A stretch of 64,000 nt of DNA from JAPXRI01 sp033813635 (GCA_033813635.1 JAPXRI010000004.1:60281-124280), one strand, 5' to 3'. Shown: positions 1 to 9,323, counted from the first letter of the stretch. Notes: generated by a model from the letters alone, not told the origin. Numbers and translations are program-made.

Positions 1-1967
1 CTGACCAGCGTGCCGGGGCGGGGCTTATACCGCGCGCCGGTTAGAGGGATGTCGCCGCTCTCGAAGACATAACCGCCGGAGCCCGGGACTGTGAATATGA
101 TTTTTCTCGCGGGACTGCAGCAGAGCTTTAGATACCCGTCCCCGTCGAGGTAAAAATCGTCGATTTCGGGGCCGTTCGAGGCGTAAAAGCAACCGCGCGA
201 CAGCGCGTTCGTAATCGATTCCCTTGAGAGCTCCGGCGCGCTGACCACGACCCAGCCGCCCAGCGCGGCCGATTCGGCGTGGGTGTCGTCCGTGGCGGTG
301 CCGAACAGCGGCATATTGTTCATCAGGCAGTAGTCGTAATAATGGAGGGAGTAGCCGTTGCCGCAGCCCTTCTCGCAGACGTTGTTGTAAAGCTCCATCG
401 CGAACACGTTTTCAAAGCCGTAAACATCCGTCTCAAAATTGACCGACCAGTTCGGGTGGTTGATCATCACCAGGTTGCCGTGTGCATGGAGAAAATCGAT
501 TACCTCCTGGACCCGCGCGCGAAGGGGTCTTTGGAGCCAGCTTTCGTCCCAGGTGGGACGGGTCCAGAGAAAACCGTCCGGCAGAGGGTCGCATTTTCCG
601 GAGTAATCCCGCAAGATACCGTTTAGATGGTAGGTGTACTGCCTTGTCGCGGGGGCGTTGACGCTGTCAAAGCTTCCGCACCAGATGTCAAGCTCGGTGC
701 CCGGGAGGGTAATAAACCCGGGACAGTCGAATTTATCCGTGTTTGTGTAGCGCCTGTGGTCGGTAATCGCGAGGAATGCGTAGCCGTTTTCCGCGTATTT
801 GTCGCAGATCGCCTCCGGAGAGAGCTTGCCGTCCGAGTTGGTCGTGTGGGCGTGCAGATTTCCCTTGTAGCGGCCGCCGCCGTTCCTGAGCGGGAAGCGG
901 TTTTTCATGCCGTCTGTTGCGTCGGTTTTAATCCGAACGCCGAAAACAGGGTTATGCTTTTCCTTTTCGGGGTCAGTCCTCTCGGTAAGGCCTGTATCGT
1001 CGGTCGGATAGGGGTATTCGGGGAAAATCGGATTCGTCCAGGCGGTTTTACCGTCACGCCGGACGCACTCGACGCGGACATATTTCGCCCGGGGGTCATA
1101 TCGGAATTCGGCCTCCGTCAGGCTGTCCTTACCGTCGGGGGAGTAGAAGGTGCGGCCGCGGTGGTCGTACTGCACGAATCTGATTTTATAGCAGGGGGAG
1201 CAGCGAATGCGAATCGCGCCGTCCGACTCGGAAAAGGCGAAGATTTGTGGGCCCGTCGTCGAGTAGAAGCTGCCGTTTTTAACGGCGGACATAATCGAGG
1301 CGGCGTCAAGCCGGTCCGCGGAGACCATGATCCAGCCGCCGCAGCCGTCGCGGATTCTGAAGTGCGCGTCGTCCGAGGCGATCCCCAAGACCTTGAAGCC
1401 GTTTCTTAACAGGTAATCCCAGTGATGGGTGCTTACGCCGGCTCCTTCGCCGGCCTCGGCCGCGTTGTTGTAGATCTCAATCGCGTCGAAATAGGGGCTG
1501 CTCGCCGGCGTGCATTCAAAATGCCTGCAGTTCGCCGGGTGCGCGAGGGTTACGAGGTTGTCCGTTGAACGGGCGAGAGCGCAGATTCGCTGAATTCGCT
1601 CGTCGAAGGTGCCGGGTGTAATTTCGTCTCTGAAGCGAAAGCCCGCGGGAAGGCGGCCGGGGCTCTCGGGGTCGAGGCCGTTCAGCACGAAATGCCACTT
1701 GTTCTCGGGGCGGAGAGGGGTGAGATCCTCCTTTGCGGCGTTTGCGCCGAATTCCCCGCCGGGTATGATCAGAAGCTCGCCGTCAGAGAGCTCCGGCGCA
1801 CAGTCGTACAGGTCGTGGTCGGCAAACGACAGAAAATCGTAGCCCGCGCGTCTGTAAATATCCTTGACCCTGGCCGGGGAAAGCGTCCCGTCTGAATTCG
1901 TCGTATGGACATGGAGATTTCCTTTAAACCACTTATTGCCGGTAAACGGATTGGAATTGAAGGCCAT
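1..1967 (-). CDS. Tandem PHP-domain phosphoesterase-like protein (partial, C-terminus off the left edge)
   Basis: The leftward frame stays open from the ATG at 1967 to the window edge (655 codons) after a strong AAGGAGG site. It holds two copies of a PHP metal-dependent hydrolase module. Copy 1 has LHVHTTNSDG (H19, H21), FADHD, AHP and ASDDAH; copy 2, about 353 residues later, has LHAHTTNSDG (H372, H374), ITDH, NHP and TATDDTH. These are the usual PHP metal ligands, and both copies look intact. PHP proteins hydrolyse phosphate esters on small molecules or nucleic acids; the substrate here is unknown. It ends the DUF2804-galE-galT cluster, 23 bases after galT, so a sugar-phosphate role is an inference. 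No signal peptide is seen. Confidence 0.85.
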   Translation of the reverse strand, partial: MAFNSNPFTGNKWFKGNLHVHTTNSDGTLSPARVKDIYRRAGYDFLSFADHDLYDCAPELSDGELLIIPGGEFGANAAKEDLTPLRPENKWHFVLNGLDPESPGRLPAGFRFRDEITPGTFDERIQRICALARSTDNLVTLAHPANCRHFECTPASSPYFDAIEIYNNAAEAGEGAGVSTHHWDYLLRNGFKVLGIASDDAHFRIRDGCGGWIMVSADRLDAASIMSAVKNGSFYSTTGPQIFAFSESDGAIRIRCSPCYKIRFVQYDHRGRTFYSPDGKDSLTEAEFRYDPRAKYVRVECVRRDGKTAWTNPIFPEYPYPTDDTGLTERTDPEKEKHNPVFGVRIKTDATDGMKNRFPLRNGGGRYKGNLHAHTTNSDGKLSPEAICDKYAENGYAFLAITDHRRYTNTDKFDCPGFITLPGTELDIWCGSFDSVNAPATRQYTYHLNGILRDYSGKCDPLPDGFLWTRPTWDESWLQRPLRARVQEVIDFLHAHGNLVMINHPNWSVNFETDVYGFENVFAMELYNNVCEKGCGNGYSLHYYDYCLMNNMPLFGTATDDTHAESAALGGWVVVSAPELSRESITNALSRGCFYASNGPEIDDFYLDGDGYLKLCCSPARKIIFTVPGSGGYVFESGDIPLTGARYKPRPGTLV

Positions 1968-1990
1968 TCTATCCTCCTTTTATTCGCCGC

Positions 1991-3505
1991 TCATAGGCTG
2001 GACGTGAAGCGCTCGAAGGCGGCGCGGCCGTCGGGTGTGCGCTTAAACACGCCGGCGTCTTCCAGACAGCCGACAAAGATTGCGCCTACCTCGTCTCGGA
2101 GTATATCTTCGACGGTCGTCTCATTGATATCCCCGCGGGCGAGCAGGGAACGGTACCAGACCGTGTGGACGGCGAGCGTCTCATCCTTAAAAAAGCCGTC
2201 TCTGTCGGTCAGCAGGTATCTTTTTATTTTGGCAAGCGAGGTCTTAAGACGGGAGGGGAGCACGGCGAGCCCCATCACCTCGATCAAGCCGATGTTTTCC
2301 TTTTTTATATGGTGCTTGTCCTCGCTGGGGTGGAAAAGGCCGTAGGGCCTGTCCGGGGTGGTCAGATTGTTCCGCAATGTCAGGTCAAGCTCGTAATTCC
2401 CGCCGCGCATCCGGGCGATCGGCGTGATTGCGTTGTGCGGCGTGTTGCCGGTATAGGCGAAAACGGAGACGGACTCGTCGGAGTAATTCTGCCACTTTTT
2501 AAGGATATATCCGGCGAGGGAGAGGAGCTTTTCCCTGTCGGCGCCGTTCAGGCGGATCACGGAGAGTGGCCAGGCGACGGTCCCGCAGCGGATGTCCTCG
2601 TAGCCGCGGACCGTAAACTCCCGTTCCACCGGTGCTTTCTCCATCGGGAACGTATAGCGGCCGCCCTGGAAATGGTCGTGAGAGAGGATGGAGCCGCCGA
2701 CAATCGGCAGGCCGGCGTTGGAGCCGATGAAGTAATGAGGAAATATATCGAGAAAATCAAACAGCCTGCGGAGCGTCGCCGCGTCCACCTTCATCGGCAC
2801 ATGGCTGCCGTTTAAAGCGATGCAGTGCTCGTTGTAATATACATAGGGGGAGTACTGGAAAAACCAGTCCTCTCCGCCTATTTTAATCGGGATCAGGCGG
2901 TGGTTCCCGCGGGCGGCGCTCAGGAGCGTGCCCTTGAAACCCTCGTTCTCGGCGCAGAGCGCGCATTTCGGGTACGAGGTGCTCTTCTGATTCCGCGCGG
3001 CGGCGATCGCCACGGGGTCTTTTTCGGGTTTGGAGAGGTTTATCGTGATGACGATGTCGCCGTATTCGGACTTGTAAGTCCATTTGACGTCCTTCGCGAT
3101 GCGGTCGCGCCGGATATAGTTCGTGGCGTTCGAAAAGGCGTAATACCAGTCGGTCGCTTCCCTGGGCGAGCGGGTATATTTTTCCCGGAAGGTTTTAACC
3201 ACCTCGGAGGGACGCGGGGTCAGCGCGGCCATCAGCTCGGTATCGAGCATGTCGCGGTAAACGGTGGTGTCGCTTTCCAGCACGCCGGCCTCGCGCGCGT
3301 ACTCCAGCAGTTTGTCAAGAATCGGCTGGGGGGAAGAGAGATTTTCGTCGGGCGTCTCAACGGGTGTATGTTCGCTTAAATTCAAAACCGACAAAAGCCT
3401 GTTTACGGCGTACGTGACATCCTCTTTTTCGATCAGGTTGTTCTGAAGCGCGTAGCGGATAAGCCGGGAGATCTGGAGGTCCGGCGAGCAATTGGGCTTT
3501 TCCAT
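1991..3505 (-). CDS. galT: UDP-glucose--hexose-1-phosphate uridylyltransferase, class II (GalT)
   Basis: The 504-residue protein matches the Firmicutes-type GalT family (class II), which is longer than and only weakly similar to E. coli GalT. It swaps UMP between UDP-glucose and galactose-1-phosphate in the cytoplasmic Leloir pathway. A CALC pair (C181, C184) and the SHDHFQGG stretch (H276, H278) near the active site are visible. The start codon directly abuts the galE stop codon, with GAGGTGAG as ribosome site inside the end of galE, so the two are translationally coupled. The length is normal and no lesion was seen. Confidence 0.93.
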   Translation of the reverse strand: MEKPNCSPDLQISRLIRYALQNNLIEKEDVTYAVNRLLSVLNLSEHTPVETPDENLSSPQPILDKLLEYAREAGVLESDTTVYRDMLDTELMAALTPRPSEVVKTFREKYTRSPREATDWYYAFSNATNYIRRDRIAKDVKWTYKSEYGDIVITINLSKPEKDPVAIAAARNQKSTSYPKCALCAENEGFKGTLLSAARGNHRLIPIKIGGEDWFFQYSPYVYYNEHCIALNGSHVPMKVDAATLRRLFDFLDIFPHYFIGSNAGLPIVGGSILSHDHFQGGRYTFPMEKAPVEREFTVRGYEDIRCGTVAWPLSVIRLNGADREKLLSLAGYILKKWQNYSDESVSVFAYTGNTPHNAITPIARMRGGNYELDLTLRNNLTTPDRPYGLFHPSEDKHHIKKENIGLIEVMGLAVLPSRLKTSLAKIKRYLLTDRDGFFKDETLAVHTVWYRSLLARGDINETTVEDILRDEVGAIFVGCLEDAGVFKRTPDGRAAFERFTSSL

Positions 3506-4495
3506 CTATCTCACCTCGTATCCGTTCGGGTGAGCTTTGTGCCAGCGCCAGGCGTCCGCGATCATATCCTCAATCGAGGCGATTTCCGGCCGCCAGCCGA
3601 GAATCTTTTCGGCTTTCTCATACGAGGCCACGAGCCTAGCCGGGTCTCCCGGGCGGCGGGCGACGACCTTTGCCGGGATCGGGTGGCCCGTAACCTTTCT
3701 GGCCGCGCTCAGCATCTCGAAAACGGAAAAGCCCCTGCCGCTGCCAAGGTTGAAGATATCGCTTTCGCCCCCGTCCAGCAGGCGCTCAAGCGCCAGAATA
3801 TGAGCCTTTGCGAGGTCGGACACGTGGATATAGTCCCTTATGCAGGCGCCGTCCGCCGTGGGGTAATCGTCCCCGTATACGGACAGGAATTCCCGCTTTC
3901 CCAGGGGTACCTGGAGGATGATTGGAATAAGGTGGGTCTCCGGGCTGTGGTCCTCACCGATGCAGCCGGAGGGAGAGGCGCCCGCGACGTTGAAATAGCG
4001 GAGAGCGACGTACTTAAGGCCGTAGGCCGAGTCGCACCACTTCATCATTTTTTCCATCGCGAGCTTTGTCTCGCCGTATGTGTTCGTGGGTTCGGTCCTA
4101 TCATTTTCGGCCAGAAAGTCCTCCGACGCTTCGCCGAATACCGCAGCGGACGAGGAGAAGACGATTTTCAGAACGCCTGCGTCCTTCATCGCGGTGAGCA
4201 GAACCTCTGTGCCGTGGACGTTGTTGTTGTAATATAGAAGCGGGTCCTCCATGCTGGCTCCGACGAGGGAGTTCGCGGCGAAGTGGATTACGGCGTCGAT
4301 TTTGCTTCCGGAGAAAACGCCGTCGAGAAAGACCTTGTCCCTGATGTCGCCTTTGAAAAATACAGCACGATTGTCGATCGCGGCTTCGTGCCCTGTCTGC
4401 AAATTGTCGACAACCGCAACCTTATATCCGTTATCGGCGAGCGCTTTCACGCAGTGGCTGCCGATATACCCCGCTCCGCCTGTGACAAGAATCAT
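3506..4495 (-). CDS. galE: UDP-glucose 4-epimerase
   Basis: The 329-residue extended short-chain dehydrogenase interconverts UDP-galactose and UDP-glucose with bound NAD. The N-terminal GGAGYIGSH loop (residues 6-14) binds NAD. The catalytic set is SSS at 114-116 and YGETK with Y140 and K144. Family length and motifs are complete. It lies 27 bases downstream of the DUF2804 gene and immediately upstream of galT, so galactose interconversion is encoded as one leftward unit, probably from the promoter at 5588-5616. Confidence 0.95.
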   Translation of the reverse strand: MILVTGGAGYIGSHCVKALADNGYKVAVVDNLQTGHEAAIDNRAVFFKGDIRDKVFLDGVFSGSKIDAVIHFAANSLVGASMEDPLLYYNNNVHGTEVLLTAMKDAGVLKIVFSSSAAVFGEASEDFLAENDRTEPTNTYGETKLAMEKMMKWCDSAYGLKYVALRYFNVAGASPSGCIGEDHSPETHLIPIILQVPLGKREFLSVYGDDYPTADGACIRDYIHVSDLAKAHILALERLLDGGESDIFNLGSGRGFSVFEMLSAARKVTGHPIPAKVVARRPGDPARLVASYEKAEKILGWRPEIASIEDMIADAWRWHKAHPNGYEVR

Positions 4496-4522
4496 TTATA
4501 TAGTATCCTCCCGGTAATTTTA

Positions 4523-5554
4523 TTACCATCTGTTAATGACCTTTTCGGCAAAGCCGAAAAAGTTTTTAAGCTTGATTTCCGTCCCGTCGTCCAGAACGGC
4601 TGTGCCGTCGAAGCGGCCGAAGACCTGGTGCTGGTCGCTTTTCAGAATAATGAAGTCGGTGTTTGAGGCCCGGTCAAGCAGCGGGGTGAAATCCGCGGTA
4701 AAGCGCCCGTCGCCGCTGGTGAATTTCCAGCGGGACATAAAATCGTCTTTCCCGTTTTTCTTCGGTATACCGAAAAAGACGTCGCCCAATTTATGCGCTC
4801 TGCCCTGATAAAAAAGCATGTTCTCTGTCGCCGCCGAGGTGTCGCCGAAGCCGTACCCCAGGCTGAAGCCGAACAGCTCCCCGTTTACAAGGCCCGAAGC
4901 GCTGCTCCAGTACCAGGTGCTGCTGTAGGGCCAGACGCCCCGGCCCCAGTCAAGAAGGCCGAAGGCGTCTTTTTTATTGAAGACATATTCGCTGTCCCCG
5001 ATTTTGACCGTTCCGCTGGCCTCCATGCATACGATCTTCTGGTTGTAGTAGAACTCCTTTGGAGAGTTCTTAAACGGCGTAGCGATGACCATCGAGTCGT
5101 GGGACTGATTTTTTAAGACAATCTCCGCGCAAAGGGTTTTTCCGCCGTCAAAATTGACAAGCCTGCACCTTAAAACTCGGACAAAGCCGTCGTTTGAAAA
5201 GTAAAGCGAGTAATCCTTTCCGGTCATCACCGTGTCCCCGCTTTCGCTTGTGGACGGAAGGCCGGTTTTGCCAAGCGGGAAGAGGCTCATTTTGCTCACT
5301 GTTTTTTCGCGCTGTTTTTCAAAATCCAGATATGAAACCGACGCGAGCCCCATATAGGAGTTGTCGGCGATCGTCAGCGCGAGGCCGCGTTTTCCGTCGG
5401 TGACAAGGTAATAATCCCATTCCTTGATCCGGAGAGAGCATGCCTTGATCGCGTTTCTGCTGTAATCCAGCATCAGCGATTTAGCGTAACCGCGGGCTGC
5501 GAGGTGTCCGTCGGAGTCGAGAAGCGGTCCGCGTTCCAGAATTTCTTTCTGCAT
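4523..5554 (-). CDS. DUF2804 family protein
   Basis: This 343-residue protein resembles the DUF2804 family, whose biochemical role is not known. It is rich in aromatic residues and beta-strand patterns (for example LLDWGRGVWPY and WYWSSASG), with no signal peptide or membrane segment. The start at 5554 is chosen because AAGGAGG lies seven bases upstream; a longer frame to 5665 would begin upstream of the promoter -10 box. It is the first gene after the promoter and precedes galE and galT, so a role linked to carbohydrate or glycolipid metabolism is a context guess only. Confidence 0.75.
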   Translation of the reverse strand: MQKEILERGPLLDSDGHLAARGYAKSLMLDYSRNAIKACSLRIKEWDYYLVTDGKRGLALTIADNSYMGLASVSYLDFEKQREKTVSKMSLFPLGKTGLPSTSESGDTVMTGKDYSLYFSNDGFVRVLRCRLVNFDGGKTLCAEIVLKNQSHDSMVIATPFKNSPKEFYYNQKIVCMEASGTVKIGDSEYVFNKKDAFGLLDWGRGVWPYSSTWYWSSASGLVNGELFGFSLGYGFGDTSAATENMLFYQGRAHKLGDVFFGIPKKNGKDDFMSRWKFTSGDGRFTADFTPLLDRASNTDFIILKSDQHQVFGRFDGTAVLDDGTEIKLKNFFGFAEKVINRW

Positions 5555-5587
5555 AAGCTTGCCTCCTTGCGATCCGATTTCGTTTAA

Positions 5588-5616
5588 ATTATAATACATT
5601 TTCCAAAGCCTTTCAA
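5588..5616 (-). promoter_or_regulatory. Sigma-A promoter for DUF2804-galE-galT-PHP
   Basis: Reading leftward, TTGAAA (5611-5616) is followed by a 17-base spacer and TATAAT (5588-5593). The leader to the ATG at 5554 is about 27 bases. No operator-like repeat is obvious. Confidence 0.8.
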
Positions 5617-5722
5617 GGCGCTGTATAGGCAGTCCCGGTAAAATAACCGTAGACCCGGAAGGCAAAACGGTGGTATAATGGGGACGCAGTGCAGAGTTAT
5701 AAATTGCGCGATAGCATTATAT

Positions 5723-6604
5723 ATGGCGGAGGATATGGGAGATAACGGAAAAATACAAATTGAAAATCAAGCGCGGCGGTTCAGACGCTTTTCCGCCGCT
5801 GCCTGCGTTGCGCCGGCGGCGGGTTATGCGGCGTTTTTAGTACTGCTGGCCTTCGGAGGGGAACTCGCCGGAGCGTATCTCGCCCTGGCTGCCGCGTCAG
5901 CCGGGCTCGCCGCCGAAATAATATTCTGCGCCGTGAAAAAGCCGCTCCGGGTGGAAGGCTATAGGGATACGGACACGGCGATGGCTCCGCTTTTCAGGAC
6001 CGTTTATCGGTGTTTTATGGGCGTCGTCTGCGCCTGCGTTGCGGCCGCGGTTGCCGTGCTGCCGGTGGCGCTGCACGGCGCGGTAGGGGCCGGCCGGTAT
6101 TTCGTCCTGCTGCCGAAATATCTCTGCTTTGCCCTCGCGGCCGACGCGGCGATTTTTGCGGCGTCAAGGCTTGCTCTTCGAAACAGCGCCATTTTGCTAA
6201 ACGACGACAGGCCGACCGAGATAGTCCGGGAGCGCGCGAAAAAAGCGCGCACGGCCGCGGCGCTGCTCGCGGTGGCAATCGGCGCGACGGCGGCGCTGCA
6301 GCTCGTGATAGACTACGCTCTGGTCAGGCCGAATGGGGAAAAGTACACGGACGAGCAGGCCTTCAACGCGTTTATCGGCGCCTATCGGTCATATGTTGAG
6401 GATCCGGACAGTGGAGACGGCGAAGGAATGGCCGATGTCGTCAAAATTTCGCATAAAAAGATGACCGTCTACCGAAAAGGCGATTATCTATCGGTAAAAG
6501 CCCGGAGGGCCGAGAACGACGAGTTTTTCTGGTATTTCTATCTCGCCGAAACCGCCTTTGCGGCGGCGAGATACCTCAAAAAGCAAAAAGAGCCGCCGCG
6601 GTAA
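5723..6604 (+). CDS. Uncharacterised multi-pass membrane protein
   Basis: I do not recognise this protein (about 293 residues). It has about five hydrophobic segments: a helical pair near the N-terminus, a pair around the middle (CACVAAAVAVLPVALHG and the following FALAADAAIF), and one before a soluble C-terminal domain of about 95 residues that begins after VIDYALVRPNGEKY. The start is uncertain. An upstream ATG at 5678 overlaps the extended -10 box TGGTATAAT (5671-5679) and is unlikely. ATG 5723 and ATG 5735 remain, the latter too close to GGAGGA. It stands alone between divergent and convergent neighbours. Confidence 0.6.
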   Translation: MAEDMGDNGKIQIENQARRFRRFSAAACVAPAAGYAAFLVLLAFGGELAGAYLALAAASAGLAAEIIFCAVKKPLRVEGYRDTDTAMAPLFRTVYRCFMGVVCACVAAAVAVLPVALHGAVGAGRYFVLLPKYLCFALAADAAIFAASRLALRNSAILLNDDRPTEIVRERAKKARTAAALLAVAIGATAALQLVIDYALVRPNGEKYTDEQAFNAFIGAYRSYVEDPDSGDGEGMADVVKISHKKMTVYRKGDYLSVKARRAENDEFFWYFYLAETAFAAARYLKKQKEPPR

Positions 6605-6627
6605 CCTTTGATACCGAGCGGGCTCTT
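6588..6627. terminator. Inverted repeat between convergent genes
   Basis: AAGAGCC (6588-6594) and GGCTCTT (6621-6627) pair, with an inner GGTA/TACC pairing. The stop codon of the membrane protein lies inside. It may end transcription from both sides, but the T-run is poor. Confidence 0.4.
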
Positions 6628-6638
6628 AAAGCGTAAAA

Positions 6639-7493
6639 TCATTTGTTTTTCCGGGACAGATTAATCAGCGCAAGGCAGAAGAATAAAACGCCGGAGAGGA
6701 GAAGTACCAGGACGCTCGCGGCGGTGGACACCGTATGCCCGCCGAGGGTGAAGGTCATGCCCATCGTGCTGCGGAAATCCTCGGCGTACTCCGCGGGAAC
6801 GTTTTCAAACGCCAACGTGACGGGCGCGCGCATAACGACGTTTCTCAGCAGCAACGCGGAGTGGGATATCGGGAAAAGCTTTACAACGAACTGCACGGCG
6901 GATGGCAGAGAACCGATGGGGATGTATATTCCGGTCAGAAAACCGATGACCGTGCCGATGACCGTGCTTGCGGCGGCGTACGCGTTCTGGCTTTTGAAAA
7001 ACGAGACGATGAACAAGACCAGCGACGTGCCGGCGAAGGTTGACAGCACAATCAGTCCGAGGGTTTCAAGCAGTGCGGCGAGGCCGAGAAGCTCGCCTCC
7101 GTTTAGAACAATGTAGATCTCGCACAGCGCCAGGGTCACAAGGCTCATAATTATACCGACCAGATATGCGCTCAGGATATAACCGCCCGCGATCGCGCTC
7201 CTGCTGACGGGCGCGGAATAGAAGTCCTTCGTTAGCTTTTTGACCTTATCGTCGACCATGACACCGAAGGCGCCCATCGTGGTCGTCACCGACATGACGG
7301 CCAGCAGTCCGGCGGTTATCCAGCTGTCCATGATAAAGCGCACGCCGGTAAGCTCGCTTAAACTGTTGGTCCATACGTCTCCGAGAAACAGCGCGTAGAG
7401 ACCGATGATGATAAAAACGGCGAGCAGCGAGAAAAACACCGTGCTCTTGTCCCTGAAAAAAATCTTGATGTTCCTTGAAGCGAAGGCGCTCAT
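6639..7493 (-). CDS. ABC-2 type transporter permease
   Basis: The 284-residue protein has six predicted membrane segments and the N-terminal pattern ASRNIKIFFRDKSTVFFSL typical of ABC-2 export permeases. It pairs with the ATPase gene upstream, whose stop codon it overlaps by four bases (ATGA), so the two form an exporter encoded as one unit. The substrate cannot be read from sequence; relatives export drugs, peptides or polysaccharides. Confidence 0.88.
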   Translation of the reverse strand: MSAFASRNIKIFFRDKSTVFFSLLAVFIIIGLYALFLGDVWTNSLSELTGVRFIMDSWITAGLLAVMSVTTTMGAFGVMVDDKVKKLTKDFYSAPVSRSAIAGGYILSAYLVGIIMSLVTLALCEIYIVLNGGELLGLAALLETLGLIVLSTFAGTSLVLFIVSFFKSQNAYAAASTVIGTVIGFLTGIYIPIGSLPSAVQFVVKLFPISHSALLLRNVVMRAPVTLAFENVPAEYAEDFRSTMGMTFTLGGHTVSTAASVLVLLLSGVLFFCLALINLSRKNK

Positions 7494-8404
7494 TGGCGGA
7501 TCTCCTTTCCGGTTATGCCGATGAACGCGTCGTCCATCGTCCCGTTGATCACCTCGAAGCCCTTGATTTCGTCCCTGACAATGTCAAGAATCGGAAGGGC
7601 GTCCTTTGTCCTGGATATTTTAACGGTCAGCGTTCCGGAAGTTTCGGTATAATCGATGTTGTTTTGTCGTAAAAGCTCGCAAAGGCGGCTCCCGTCCGCC
7701 GGAGAGAGCCTCAATAGGTCGGTGGCGTAGCGCTCCTTCAGTTCGTCCGGCGTGCCTTTGGCGGCGATTTTTCCGTTATCAATAACGATGACGTAGTCGG
7801 CCTGTGCGGCCTCCTCCATGTAGTGAGTCGTCAGAAACACCGTTACCCCGGACTCGCGCTGGAGCATTTTGACCGTTTCCCAAACGCTTTTGCGCGTCTG
7901 CGGGTCGAGCCCGGTGGTCGGTTCGTCGAGAAACAGGATTTTCGGTGTGTTGACGAGAGCACGGGCGATATCCGCCCGCCTGCGCTGACCGCCGGAAAGC
8001 TTTCCGTAGGGCCTGTCGATAAACTCGGTTATGCCGGTGGCCCCGGCCGCTTTTTCTATCGCCTTGTCGAGATCGCTCCGCTTCAAACCGTAAAATCCGC
8101 CGCGGATTTTCAGGTTTTCCCGAACGGTCAGCAGCGGGTCGAGCAGATTGTCCTGAAACACCGCACCTATGATGGAGCGTATCGACCCGTCGTTTTTGCC
8201 GAGGATGTTTCCATCGATTGTAACGCTGCCAGAGTCGGGCTTCAGCAGCGTGCAGATGATATCGATCGTCGTCGACTTTCCGGCACCGTTGGGACCGAGA
8301 AATGCGAACAGTTTGCCCGACTCAACGTAAAAGCTGATACCGTCGACAGCTCGTATGTTCCCGTACGACTTTTTCAGGTCCGTCACTTCGATGATTTTGC
8401 TCAT
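7490..8404 (-). CDS. ABC transporter ATP-binding protein, DrrA-like
   Basis: The 304-residue cytoplasmic ATPase powers the adjacent ABC-2 permease. Walker A is GPNGAGKST (from residue 37), the signature is LSGGQRRR, and Walker B with the D-loop is LFLDEPTTGLDP. An extra C-terminal domain of about 80 residues after the H-loop (TTHYMEEA) is typical of the DrrA/CcmA-like export group. The predicted transcript has a leader of about 130 bases holding short inverted repeats (CGTAT/ATACG at 8476-8490), which might be an operator or attenuator. Confidence 0.92.
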   Translation of the reverse strand: MSKIIEVTDLKKSYGNIRAVDGISFYVESGKLFAFLGPNGAGKSTTIDIICTLLKPDSGSVTIDGNILGKNDGSIRSIIGAVFQDNLLDPLLTVRENLKIRGGFYGLKRSDLDKAIEKAAGATGITEFIDRPYGKLSGGQRRRADIARALVNTPKILFLDEPTTGLDPQTRKSVWETVKMLQRESGVTVFLTTHYMEEAAQADYVIVIDNGKIAAKGTPDELKERYATDLLRLSPADGSRLCELLRQNNIDYTETSGTLTVKISRTKDALPILDIVRDEIKGFEVINGTMDDAFIGITGKEIRQ

Positions 8405-8538
8405 TTCACCAATCCCTTCTATTTCCTAAAGCGGAGAGTGTTTTCGGCTGGTTTTTCTTTTTATATATAATATAACGTATCATAAATACGAAAGACAGGA
8501 GTCTTAAATCTTCTTTTTCTTTAATTATTACTGATAAA

Positions 8539-8566
8539 ATTATACCATGCAAAAAATAAAAAGCAA
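8539..8566 (-). promoter_or_regulatory. Candidate extended -10 promoter for the ABC exporter
   Basis: Reading leftward, TTGCTT (8561-8566), 16 bases, then TATAAT (8539-8544) with an upstream TG. The -35 box overlaps the terminator hairpin of the gene upstream. Confidence 0.5.
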
Positions 8567-8582
8567 GCCCGGAAGCTTGCTT
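8550..8582 (-). terminator. Rho-independent terminator
   Basis: AAGCAAGC (8561-8568) and GCTTGCTT (8575-8582) form an 8-bp stem with a 6-base loop. On the minus strand a T-rich run follows, so it ends the gene at 8600-9142. Confidence 0.8.
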
Positions 8583-8599
8583 ATTTTTCTGTTTATAGC

Positions 8600-9142
8600 T
8601 CAGGATTGACTGTACTTTGCGGTCCCTTGGGCCATATAATCCGCCATTTCGAGCGCTTGCGCCTCTATTTTATCGTATAACGCGATATCGGACGCGAACT
8701 GATTTCTTAACCTTGAAACTGTCTCTTCCTCTGTCATGCTTAAATGGCTGTAGAGCATGGCCTGCCATTTGTTTTTATCCCAATATCTGTTGATGCTTGA
8801 GAGGAAATCGGCGATTTCGTCCGCGTTTCTGTACCAGTTTCTTCTGGTGACCGCGACGGCGGCCGTATCGCCGGCTTTTGCCTGATTGACCAGCTGCGCC
8901 GCTATAGTAAGATGCTCCGTCAGCAGCTCCTTAAACCTCGCCGCGTTTTTAGCCCCGTAATATTTTTGAAATTCCTTCGCGAAGTCGCCCGGATTGCGGA
9001 GCAGCCTCTGCGTAACCAGCGATAAATCACCGAGATTCGCCGCAGTGCTGATTATAAACGATCTTGTCCACATCACATGCTGTTCCCACAGCTTTCTAAA
9101 CGTATTCGTTAAGATTTCATCCGCGCGTTTTGAAAAATCCAT
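8600..9142 (-). CDS. Conserved hypothetical all-helical protein
   Basis: This 180-residue protein resembles a family of clostridial helical proteins of unknown function. It carries the patterns LWEQHVMWTR near the N-terminus, RLLRNPGDF, LLTEHLTIAAQLV and MLYSHLSMTEEE. It has no signal peptide or membrane segment. The histidines in the HVMWTR and HLTIAA motifs recall metal- or ligand-binding four-helix bundles, but that is only an impression. The start at 9142 follows TAGGAGGTG with good spacing; a longer frame to 9265 has no support. It is a single-gene unit with its own terminator. Confidence 0.75.
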   Translation of the reverse strand: MDFSKRADEILTNTFRKLWEQHVMWTRSFIISTAANLGDLSLVTQRLLRNPGDFAKEFQKYYGAKNAARFKELLTEHLTIAAQLVNQAKAGDTAAVAVTRRNWYRNADEIADFLSSINRYWDKNKWQAMLYSHLSMTEEETVSRLRNQFASDIALYDKIEAQALEMADYMAQGTAKYSQS

Positions 9143-9212
9143 TTTACACCTCCTAACCGAAAGGGTTATTATATAATATGAAACCCCCGTTTTTCCGGTG
9201 TCTGAGGTGTTT

Positions 9213-9323
9213 ATGGAGTTTATAGAAGTGAGCGGGCGCAGGGTTGCGTCCTGGTTTACGCGCAAGCTTCACGGAAAAGGAGGCCGGGAAAATAATCGAC
9301 GGCTTCTAGAGGGGCTTAAGTAA
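9213..9323 (+). CDS. Possible 36-residue basic small protein
   Basis: An ATG at 9213 follows GAGGTG with five bases of spacing and opens a 36-codon frame rich in Arg, Lys and Gly (SGRRVASWF, RENNRRLLEGLK). It stops one base before a perfect terminator stem. Ribosome site, frame and terminator together look like a small gene, but there is no homology I recognise and it may be chance. Confidence 0.3.
   Translation: MEFIEVSGRRVASWFTRKLHGKGGRENNRRLLEGLK

Noticed and set aside
627..1409. Rightward 260-codon frame opposite the PHP protein
   Set aside because: The minus strand carries intact PHP motifs through the same bases; the plus frame is Val/Gly/Arg-rich shadow.
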